Shown: piece by piece, positions 1 to 5,296 of the stretch
Position numbering within the stretch: position 1 is the stretch's first letter
How the letters are laid out: every line of letters starts with the position of its first letter
Source of the DNA: Clostridiales bacterium
GTDB taxonomy: Bacteria; Bacillota; Clostridia; Peptostreptococcales; Anaerovoracaceae
Reading direction: 5' to 3'
Length of the DNA: 5,296 nt
Assembly (NCBI GenBank): GCA_003542355.1
Contig: DPKU01000202.1
Span: 1-5,296 of the forward strand
Position numbers and translations under genes: made by a program
Notes under the pieces: generated by a model
Databases searched by the model: none
The model's input: the letters and a program-made list of their open reading frames with translations, nothing else
What the model was told of the DNA's origin: nothing

Positions 1-69
1 TGCCAATCGAATCGCATATTCAGTTTTTCCGCTGGCCGTCGGTCCGACGACGAATATCACATTTCTCAT
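1..69 (-). CDS. miaA: tRNA dimethylallyltransferase MiaA, N-terminal fragment
   Basis: The 23 visible codons, from an ATG at 69-67 to the window edge, read MRNVIFVV followed by GPTASGKT (residues 9-16) and EYAIRLA. GPTASGKT is the P-loop that opens the MiaA family, and the hydrophobic strand before it and the Met nine residues upstream fit the family's usual start. MiaA transfers a dimethylallyl group from DMAPP to N6 of A37 in tRNAs that read codons beginning with U; MiaB then usually thiomethylates the product. The reaction is cytoplasmic. The ATG follows the mutL stop codon with no gap and in the same frame, and its ribosome binding site is weak, which suggests translational coupling to mutL. 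Most of the protein lies outside the window, so active-site residues beyond the P-loop cannot be checked. A different P-loop NTPase is possible, but the GPTASGKT wording and position after mutL make miaA by far the best call. Confidence 0.93.
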   Translation of the reverse strand, partial: MRNVIFVVGPTASGKTEYAIRLA

Positions 70-1863
70 CTATTTCCGTAGGAACATTTTTTCAAGATCG
101 TTTTGGCTGAAACGCAAAAATGTAGGGCGGCCGTGGGGACAGGAAAACGGGTTTTCCGTCTCGTCCAGGGATCTCAGAAGGCTTCTGATCTCCTGGACAT
201 CGAGCCGGTCATTGGCTTTGACTGCCGCTTTGCATGCCTGTGTGATCAGGCGGCTTCTTTCCTGTTCCGGCTCGACCCGGCCGCTTCCAGGCTCGCTGTT
301 CAGCACGTCGTTCAGAAAAGCTTCAGCTTCCCGGGGGTCCATACAGGCTGGGATCTCTTTTACGATATACTCTTTGGGTCCGAATTCTTGAATATGGTAC
401 CCCAATCCATTCAGCAGTGTCAAGCGTTCCGCCGCCACCTCCCGCAAATAGAGCGGAATTTCAACGATCCAGGGATCGATCATCATTTGACTGTCAGCTG
501 TATGGTTGCGAATGGCATCCATCAACTGTTCGTACAACACTCTTTCGTGAGCCGCATGCTGGTCGATCAGGTAAAGGGAATCTTCTTTCTGAGCCAAAAT
601 GTAATTGGCAAAAGCGTTTCCTAGGATTTGCAGATCCGAGAACAAGAATCGCTCATGGGGCCCCTTTCCCATCGGCGCTTCTCGCCCCTTGTCGGTGTCG
701 GAAGCAGTTTGATCCGATAAGATGCGGTCATAACGGTCCAGTTCGCTGGTTAACGATATATAATTTATGTCAACTTGGACGCCGGCATCCTGAGGATTCG
801 AGGTTTTCGGGAGTTCAGAGGAGTTCACTTTTGTGTGATCCATCACGTTGGGTGCAGCTCCTTCTGTCAGCAGGTTCTGACGGAGACTGCTGACGAGATA
901 GCTGCGCACAGAATCCTCGTCCAGGAATCGTATTTCCGTCTTGTTCGGATGGATGTTCACATCCATCCGTTCCGGCGGGATCTCAAGAAACAAAAAAGCG
1001 GCCGGATATCTTCCTTCAAACAGCTTATCCGCATAAACGCTGCGAAGAGCATCATCGATAAGTTTGCTTCGGATCCAACGTCCATTTACAAAATAGATCT
1101 GATATTTTCGATTGGAACGGCTCTGGTCCGGGCGACTGATGTATCCGCTCAAACGATAGGATCCATCATTTGGATATTCCTCAACAGGTATCAGACCATT
1201 TGCCGTCTGTTTGCTGTACACCGTCAAAATATTCTGGTAAACATCCCCTTTGCCCTGGGTGGAAAACAAAATGGTGCCATTGTTGATCATGCGCAATCGA
1301 ATCGAAGGATAGGCCAATGCCATTTTTGACAAGTAATCGATGATCACTGCGCTTTCGATCTGATCGGACTTCAAAAACTTTTTTCGTGCCGGCGTGTTGA
1401 AAAACAGGTCAGAAACGATAAGGGTCGTTCCCTCTTCTGCGCCGGTTTCTGTCACCTCTGTCAGAAGACCGCCTTCGGCAGAAGCCCGGGTACCCATTTT
1501 TCGGTCCGCTGTCTTTGTGATGAGTTCAACTTTTGTCACCGCTGCGATACTGGCCAGTGCTTCACCTCGAAATCCCAGCGTGCGGATCGCGTCCAAATCT
1601 TGTTCTGTCGCGATTTTGCTGGTGGCATATCGATGAAAAACCAGCGCTACATCCTCCGGAGGGATGCCGCAGCCATTGTCTGTCAAACGTATATAAGTTT
1701 TTCCGCCGTTGCGGATCTCCACTGCGATAGCGGTGGCCCCGGCATCGATGGCGTTTTCCAGCAATTCCTTGACAATAGAAAGCGGCCGCTCCACGACCTC
1801 GCCAGCGGCTATTTTGTCGGATATTTCTTTGGGAAGCGTTCGGATTTTGGGCGTTCGTTCCAT
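70..1863 (-). CDS. mutL: DNA mismatch repair protein MutL with endonuclease motifs
   Basis: Complete 597-residue MutL. The N-terminal GHKL ATPase shows motif I at 32-43 (KELLENAIDAGA; catalytic E33, metal-binding N37), motif II DNGCGI at 62-67, ATSKI at 80-84 and motif III GFRGEAL at 97-103. The transducer-type domain follows, with FFNTPARKKFLK at 154-165, FVNGR at 258-262 and DVNIHPNKTE at 301-310. Residues about 332-405 form a polar, low-conservation linker. The C-terminal dimerisation and nuclease domain carries DQHAAHERVLYE at 434-445 (the DQHA-x2-E-x4-E endonuclease motif), ACKAAVKAND at 543-552 and CPHGRP at 575-580; these supply the expected metal ligands, including C544, C575 and H577. 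QMMIDP at 459-464 aligns with the Bacillus MutL beta-clamp-binding site. By family knowledge this MutL nicks the nascent strand itself after MutS binds a mismatch, so MutH and Dam are not required. The start is supported by a strong AAGGAG inside the end of mutS, and the stop TAG directly abuts miaA. Confidence 0.98.
   Translation of the reverse strand: MERTPKIRTLPKEISDKIAAGEVVERPLSIVKELLENAIDAGATAIAVEIRNGGKTYIRLTDNGCGIPPEDVALVFHRYATSKIATEQDLDAIRTLGFRGEALASIAAVTKVELITKTADRKMGTRASAEGGLLTEVTETGAEEGTTLIVSDLFFNTPARKKFLKSDQIESAVIIDYLSKMALAYPSIRLRMINNGTILFSTQGKGDVYQNILTVYSKQTANGLIPVEEYPNDGSYRLSGYISRPDQSRSNRKYQIYFVNGRWIRSKLIDDALRSVYADKLFEGRYPAAFLFLEIPPERMDVNIHPNKTEIRFLDEDSVRSYLVSSLRQNLLTEGAAPNVMDHTKVNSSELPKTSNPQDAGVQVDINYISLTSELDRYDRILSDQTASDTDKGREAPMGKGPHERFLFSDLQILGNAFANYILAQKEDSLYLIDQHAAHERVLYEQLMDAIRNHTADSQMMIDPWIVEIPLYLREVAAERLTLLNGLGYHIQEFGPKEYIVKEIPACMDPREAEAFLNDVLNSEPGSGRVEPEQERSRLITQACKAAVKANDRLDVQEIRSLLRSLDETENPFSCPHGRPTFLRFSQNDLEKMFLRK
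74..78 (-). promoter_or_regulatory. Weak ribosome binding site candidate for miaA
   Basis: CGGAA on the minus strand, only four bases before the miaA ATG and overlapping the last codons of mutL. Both the match to the anti-Shine-Dalgarno sequence and the spacing are poorer than for mutS and mutL in this window. With the TAG-ATG abutment this suggests miaA depends largely on ribosomes that have just terminated on mutL. Confidence 0.35.
810..827. repeat. 8-bp direct repeat at 10-bp period in the mutL linker
   Basis: GGAGTTCA occurs at 810-817 and again at 820-827 on the plus strand, separated by GA. It sits in the part of mutL that encodes the poorly conserved linker, around residues 346-352. 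Loss or gain of one 10-bp unit would shift the frame and remove the nuclease domain. With only two copies, chance is a reasonable explanation. Confidence 0.6.
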
Positions 1864-1864
1864 T

Positions 1865-4483
1865 TTATCGCTCCTTTGCGGCGTCCTGAAGTTCCTGGAG
1901 GATCCCGATCGCCAAAGCCGGTGTGGTTTCCATCAGGTCCAGAGACATCAACTTCTGGACAAGCCGATCATCAGCGCTTCCGAAAAAGCTGATCTGCTGT
2001 TCCTGTATGTCAACAGACGAGCTGCTTCCCTTTAGCAGAGGTCGAGCGTTGCCCGTATCCTCCAATTCGGCCAGTTTGTTTTCCGCTGCGAAGAGCAAGG
2101 TTTCCGGTACACCTGCCAGACGTGCCACATGAATGCCATAGCTCCTGCTGGCACTGCCTTCGACGATCTTGTGCAGAAATACGATGTTGCCGTCGGATTC
2201 GGCCACATCCACATTCAGGTTCCGTACACCGCTCATGGTTTCGGATAATGCCGTCAGTTCGTGGTAATGCGTCGCAAACAGCGTTCGTACTTTTTGTTCG
2301 GGCCGTGTAAGGTGCTCGCAAACGGCCCAGGCTATGGAGAGTCCGTCATAGGTGCTTGTGCCTCTTCCGATCTCATCCAGGATCACAAGACTTTTTTCGG
2401 TCGACGTGTTTAGAATGTACGCAAGCTCGGACATTTCCACAAAAAAGGTGCTCTGCCCTTGGGTAATATTGTCCGACGCGCCGATCCGGGTATAGATTCG
2501 GTCGCAGATGCCGATTTCTGCGCTCTCAGCAGGAATAAAGCATCCGGCCTGGGCCATGAGCACGATCAGGGCCAACTGCCTCATATATGTGGATTTTCCA
2601 GACATATTGGGGCCTGTGATCAGCAGAAGACTGGCTTCGCTGCGGTCGATATACAGGTCGTTGGAAACGAAGACACCATCCTGAATCGTACGTTCGATCA
2701 CAGCATGACGTCCCTTTTGAATGACGATCCGGTCCTCCTGAGTGATGCTCGGTTTCACATAACCCAACTTGATGGATGCCTCGGCAAAAGAAGCCAGTAC
2801 GTCCACGGCGGCCATGGCGGCCGATGTGCGCTGGATGGAGGGGATTTCCTCCGCAATCTTTTCGCGCAGCTCCGCAAAAAGCTGATATTCCAGCTCGTTG
2901 ATTTTGGCCTCTGCGTTTAGCACGACAGACTCGATCTCTTTCAGCTCCGGCGTGATATAGCGCTCACAGTTGACAAGGGTTTGCTTGCGGATATAGTCCT
3001 GCGGTACGAGGCTGAGATTGGATTTGCTCACTTCGATGTAATAGCCGAAAACTCTGTTGTATCCAACCTTCAGGTTCTTGATGCCGCTGCGCTCTCGCTC
3101 CTGAGGTTCCAGAGAAGCGATCCAGTTTCGGCCATCTTTGATCGAATCCTTCAGCACATCCAGAGCATCGGAATATCCTGCACGGATCAAGTCCCCTTCA
3201 CGTATCGTAACCGGCGGTTCTTCCGTGATGGCGCCATCGATGAGGCAGCATATCCGTTCCAGACCATCGATCTCTTGATCGTACATGCTTAGAAGCGGGT
3301 CCTCACAGCGCTCCAATTCCGTTTTCAACTCCGGCAGATTCTGAAGGGAGCTTTTCAAAGCGTTCAAATCCCGTCCGTTTGCCGTTCCGCAGGCGATGCG
3401 GGATGAAAGACGTTCCAAATCGTAAACACCTTTCAGCGCCTCCCGGAGATTGTTGAGCGTCAGCAGATCATTCGTCAGTCTTTCCACGGCATTGAGCCGT
3501 TCATCGATTTCTTTCTTGCTGTTCAGAGGTTCTTTGAGCCACTGCTTCATTTTTCTGGAGCCCATCGCGGTACAGGTTTTATCCAGTATGTGCAGCAATG
3601 AGCCGCCAGTCTTCCGGTCCGAAAGCGATTCAGCGATCTCCAGATTTCTGAGCGTGGCACGATCCAGTGACATATGTGTGCCTGCATTGTAAATGCGGAG
3701 CGTCCTCATATGCTGCATGCTCTGTTTCTGGGTATCTTTCAGGTAACGGAGCAGCGCACCCGCCGCAAAGAAAAGGTCTGGTGCCTCTGTATGATCCAGC
3801 CCTACACTGCCTTCCGCTTCTGTATGAAAATGCTCCCGGATCGTTCGTCTGCAATTGCGTTCCAGATAGTACTCCGGCACGCCCGGGGAGATGGTTGCAT
3901 CGGTCAAATTCGTCGCTTGACTGCAGAACCCATCCGCAACGGGATCGAAGCTGTTGATAAGGATCTCTCTGGGATTTATTTTCGTCAACTCTGCCAGAAG
4001 GTTTTCGAAGTGAGAAGCTCCGGAGAATTCGATGGCTGCAAACTCGCCGGTGGAAATATCGCAATACGCCAAACCCTCCCCTTTTTCGCCCACGTATACC
4101 GAAGCCAGAAAATTGTTTTCCTTTTCGGATAACATGCTTTGACTCAGGATCGTTCCAGGAGTGATGACGCGCACCACTTCTCTTCGAACGATCCCCTTGG
4201 CCTGGGCCGGGTCTTCCACTTGTTCACAGACAGCGACTTTGTGTCCCTTTTCGATGAGCTTCGCGATATAGGTATCCGCCGCATGATACGGAACACCGCA
4301 CATGGGCGCCCGCTCATCTTCTCCGCAGGATTTTTTTGTAAGCGTGATCTCCATGTCCCGGGCGCCAACGATGGCATCCTCAAAAAACATCTCATAAAAG
4401 TCGCCCAGGCGGAAAAAAAGAATGCAGTCTTTGTACTGCTCTTTAATACTCAGATATTGCTGCATCATGGGCGTGTAAGCCAT
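1865..4483 (-). CDS. mutS: DNA mismatch recognition ATPase MutS
   Basis: Complete 872-residue MutS, close to the usual 850-880. The mismatch-binding domain opens with TPMMQQYLSIK and contains GDFYEMF with the intercalating F29 and E31 of the F-x-E motif. A connector domain (about 125-260) and the lever/clamp domains (about 270-540) follow. The ABC-type ATPase domain has Walker A GPNMSGKST at 624-632, the STFFVEM signature region at 678-684, Walker B with LDE at 702-704 followed by IGRGTST, and the switch histidine in FATHYHEL (H739). After the ATPase, a polar tether holds QISFF at 830-834, matching the QxSFF beta-clamp-binding motif of Bacillus MutS, and a short helical C-terminal segment follows. 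MutS dimers bind mispairs and small loops, exchange ADP for ATP, become sliding clamps and recruit MutL. The start at 4483 is preceded by AGGAG six bases upstream, and the N-terminus aligns with the family without any extension. The first 51 codons include a T7 and an A7 run. All key residues I could check are present. Confidence 0.99.
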   Translation of the reverse strand: MAYTPMMQQYLSIKEQYKDCILFFRLGDFYEMFFEDAIVGARDMEITLTKKSCGEDERAPMCGVPYHAADTYIAKLIEKGHKVAVCEQVEDPAQAKGIVRREVVRVITPGTILSQSMLSEKENNFLASVYVGEKGEGLAYCDISTGEFAAIEFSGASHFENLLAELTKINPREILINSFDPVADGFCSQATNLTDATISPGVPEYYLERNCRRTIREHFHTEAEGSVGLDHTEAPDLFFAAGALLRYLKDTQKQSMQHMRTLRIYNAGTHMSLDRATLRNLEIAESLSDRKTGGSLLHILDKTCTAMGSRKMKQWLKEPLNSKKEIDERLNAVERLTNDLLTLNNLREALKGVYDLERLSSRIACGTANGRDLNALKSSLQNLPELKTELERCEDPLLSMYDQEIDGLERICCLIDGAITEEPPVTIREGDLIRAGYSDALDVLKDSIKDGRNWIASLEPQERERSGIKNLKVGYNRVFGYYIEVSKSNLSLVPQDYIRKQTLVNCERYITPELKEIESVVLNAEAKINELEYQLFAELREKIAEEIPSIQRTSAAMAAVDVLASFAEASIKLGYVKPSITQEDRIVIQKGRHAVIERTIQDGVFVSNDLYIDRSEASLLLITGPNMSGKSTYMRQLALIVLMAQAGCFIPAESAEIGICDRIYTRIGASDNITQGQSTFFVEMSELAYILNTSTEKSLVILDEIGRGTSTYDGLSIAWAVCEHLTRPEQKVRTLFATHYHELTALSETMSGVRNLNVDVAESDGNIVFLHKIVEGSASRSYGIHVARLAGVPETLLFAAENKLAELEDTGNARPLLKGSSSSVDIQEQQISFFGSADDRLVQKLMSLDLMETTPALAIGILQELQDAAKER
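1871..1876 (-). promoter_or_regulatory. Ribosome binding site of mutL, inside the mutS coding end
   Basis: AAGGAG on the minus strand, seven bases before the mutL ATG (1863-1861). The six bases are also MutS codons K870 (AAG) and E871 (GAG), so the site lies wholly inside mutS. The mutS TAA (1867-1865) and the mutL ATG are one base apart. This arrangement favours reinitiation or coupled translation, which would keep MutS and MutL output linked. It also means the last codons of mutS are under a second, non-protein constraint. Confidence 0.88.
4331..4337. repeat. 7-nt homopolymer tract in mutS codons 49-51
   Basis: Seven T on the plus strand, A7 in the coding sense, in ACA AAA AAA encoding T49-K50-K51. 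The phase is A-AAA-AAA relative to the reading frame, the form of a -1 slippery heptamer. A one-base slip would end translation at a TGA at 4316-4314 after five further codons. Confidence 0.8.
4413..4419. repeat. 7-nt homopolymer tract in mutS codons 22-24
   Basis: Seven A on the plus strand, T7 in the coding sense, within CTT TTT TTC encoding L22-F23-F24. It equals the other 7-nt run in mutS as the longest homopolymer I found in the window. The encoded LFF segment is conserved in MutS, but synonymous TTC codons could have broken the run. An indel here would truncate MutS near its N-terminus. Confidence 0.8.
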
Positions 4484-4489
4484 ACAAAA

Positions 4490-4494
4490 CTCCT
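4490..4494 (-). promoter_or_regulatory. Ribosome binding site of mutS
   Basis: AGGAG read on the minus strand, six bases before the mutS ATG (4483-4481). It lies in the 24-base gap (4484-4507) after the tlyA stop, so mutS can initiate on its own rather than depending on coupling to tlyA. It fixes the mutS start, since there is no other in-frame ATG, GTG or TTG between the tlyA TAG and this ATG. I see nothing else in the gap: no hairpin followed by T residues and no room for a promoter. Confidence 0.85.
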
Positions 4495-4507
4495 GTGTCA
4501 GAAAGGA

Positions 4508-5296
4508 CTACCGGTCAAGTTCCCGGTGGGCTTGTTCAACGACTTCTTCAATGGCTGTATCAGAATTTTCCTGGATATCGATGCCCGACTTCAGGAGCAA
4601 CAGGAATTCGATGTTGCCCTTGGTTCCGGTGATCGGTGAATAAGTCAGATTTGCATAAGTAAGACTGTTATCCCTTCCGTAGTCCACAACGGACCGAAGT
4701 ACGCTCAAATGGATATCACGGTCCCGTACGATGCCATTTTTCCCTACCTGGCTGCGACCCGCTTCAAATTGTGGTTTCACCAGACACAGGCACCTTCCGT
4801 GTTCGTTGAGAAGTTTCCGGGCCACAGGAAGGATCAGTTTCAGGGAAATGAACGACACATCGATCGTGATCAGATCGAAACGTTCGGGAATGGTTTCGGG
4901 ATCCAGATAACGCACATTGATCCGTTCCATCGTAACGACGCGTGCATCGCTTCGGAGTTTCCAGTCCAGTTGTCCGTAACCGACATCTGCGGCATAGACC
5001 TTTGCCGCGCCATACTGCAGCATGCAATCGGTAAATCCACCTGTGGAAGCGCCGATATCCATACAGACGGCATCGGTCAGGTCGATCTGGAATGTTTGCA
5101 ACGCTTTTTCCAGCTTCAGCCCGCCTCTGCTTACATAGGGACATAAGTCTCCTCGTATTTCGATTGTGGCTGATGATGCATCTACGGGAGTTCCAGCTTT
5201 ATCACAGCGCATGCCGTCGACCCATACCAGGCCAGCCATGACAGCTGCCTTTGCCTTTTCTCTCGATGGAAAGAGCCCTTTATCTGCGAGTATGAC
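4508..5296 (-). CDS. tlyA: TlyA family rRNA (cytidine-2'-O)-methyltransferase, 5'-truncated by window
   Basis: The frame is open to the window edge, giving 262 visible residues and ending in TAG at 4510-4508. Visible residues 1-55 are an S4 RNA-binding domain (VILADKGLFPSREKAKAAV, then MAGLVWVDG). The FtsJ/RrmJ-type methyltransferase domain begins at YVSRGGLKLEKAL (54-66); the SAM-binding motif is DIGASTGGFTD (80-90), followed by AADVGYGQLDW. The putative catalytic tetrad is K61, D146 (IDVSFIS), K174 (LVKPQFEAG) and E230 (GNIEFLLLL). Its 85/28/56 spacing matches the tetrad I recall for mycobacterial TlyA, and the same alignment implies about eight N-terminal residues are missing. In mycobacteria TlyA methylates 16S C1409 and 23S C1920 and its loss gives capreomycin/viomycin resistance; some shorter homologues methyl only the 23S site, and which type this is cannot be decided here. 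The old label 'hemolysin' is historical. An ATG at 5239 lies inside the S4 domain and is not the likely start. mutS follows after 24 nt. Confidence 0.95.
   Translation of the reverse strand, partial: VILADKGLFPSREKAKAAVMAGLVWVDGMRCDKAGTPVDASSATIEIRGDLCPYVSRGGLKLEKALQTFQIDLTDAVCMDIGASTGGFTDCMLQYGAAKVYAADVGYGQLDWKLRSDARVVTMERINVRYLDPETIPERFDLITIDVSFISLKLILPVARKLLNEHGRCLCLVKPQFEAGRSQVGKNGIVRDRDIHLSVLRSVVDYGRDNSLTYANLTYSPITGTKGNIEFLLLLKSGIDIQENSDTAIEEVVEQAHRELDR

Noticed and set aside
835..846. Inverted repeat GTGAT-CC-ATCAC in the mutL linker as an operator or hairpin.
   Set aside because: Five-base arms inside a coding region, far from any start or end, with no flanking promoter elements; expected by chance.
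70..4510. Reassignment of TAG as a sense codon, prompted by two in-frame TAG junctions.
   Set aside because: mutS, mutL and the visible tlyA are full length with no internal TAG, both TAG stops fall at the normal family C-terminus, and each following gene has its own ATG. The window gives no positive evidence for recoding.
4490..4518. TTGACC (minus strand, 4518-4513) as a -35 box for a mutS promoter.
   Set aside because: At the expected 17-base spacing the next hexamer is CAGGAG, the ribosome binding site, with no resemblance to TATAAT and no room for a transcript start before the mutS ATG.
4508..4520. ACCGGT palindrome at the end of tlyA as part of a terminator.
   Set aside because: Only a six-base self-complementary core with no loop and no T-tract, followed within 24 nt by mutS. 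It does not resemble an intrinsic terminator.
103..4639. Open plus-strand frames of up to 184 codons opposite mutL, mutS and tlyA, for example 103-624, 775-1329, 2459-2920, 3674-4132 and 4139-4639.
   Set aside because: Each lies wholly antisense to well-conserved genes, resembles no family I recognise, and has Cys-, Arg- and His-rich translations typical of antisense shadows. The conserved genes fully explain the sequence.
5237..5239. ATG at 5239 as the start of tlyA.
   Set aside because: The frame stays open upstream to the window edge and encodes VILADKGLFPSREKAKAAV, the expected first part of the S4 domain. The true start is outside the window.
4508..5296. Reading TlyA as a hemolysin or toxin.
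   Set aside because: The S4 plus FtsJ-type methyltransferase domains and the K-D-K-E tetrad indicate rRNA methylation. No secretion signal is visible, though the extreme N-terminus is missing.

Overview
The window is a compact run of four housekeeping genes, all on the minus strand. In transcription order they are tlyA (rRNA 2'-O-methyltransferase, 5' end cut by the right edge), mutS, mutL, and the first 23 codons of miaA (cut by the left edge). It is essentially all coding. The three junctions are 24 nt (tlyA/mutS), 1 nt (mutS/mutL) and 0 nt (mutL/miaA), so the genes are very probably co-transcribed. There is no RNA gene, mobile element, CRISPR array, convincing promoter or intrinsic terminator, and no gene-free stretch longer than 24 bases.

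The organism looks like a mid-GC (about half GC by eye) bacterium of the Clostridia/Firmicutes type. Several things point there: the mutS-mutL-miaA order; a MutL carrying the C-terminal endonuclease motifs, which are absent from the MutL of MutH/Dam-type enterobacteria; a MutS with a QxSFF sliding-clamp motif like that of Bacillus; and strong AGGAG-type ribosome binding sites. I cannot name a genus from the sequence.

Layout by coordinate: 1-69 is the miaA N-terminus with its P-loop. 70-1863 is a complete mutL (597 aa). 1865-4483 is a complete mutS (872 aa). 4484-4507 is a short intergenic gap holding the mutS ribosome binding site. 4508-5296 is tlyA, complete at its 3' end and lacking roughly eight N-terminal residues.

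MutS and MutL are the two core proteins of DNA mismatch repair. MutS recognises the mispair, and MutL, licensed by ATP and the sliding clamp, nicks the new strand. TlyA and MiaA modify rRNA and tRNA respectively, so the cluster pairs replication fidelity with translation fidelity. I see no previously undescribed system. The points worth a second look are modest: the direct tlyA-mutS linkage, two junctions where the genes on either side of an amber stop are in the same frame, and 7-nt homopolymer tracts in the first 51 codons of mutS.
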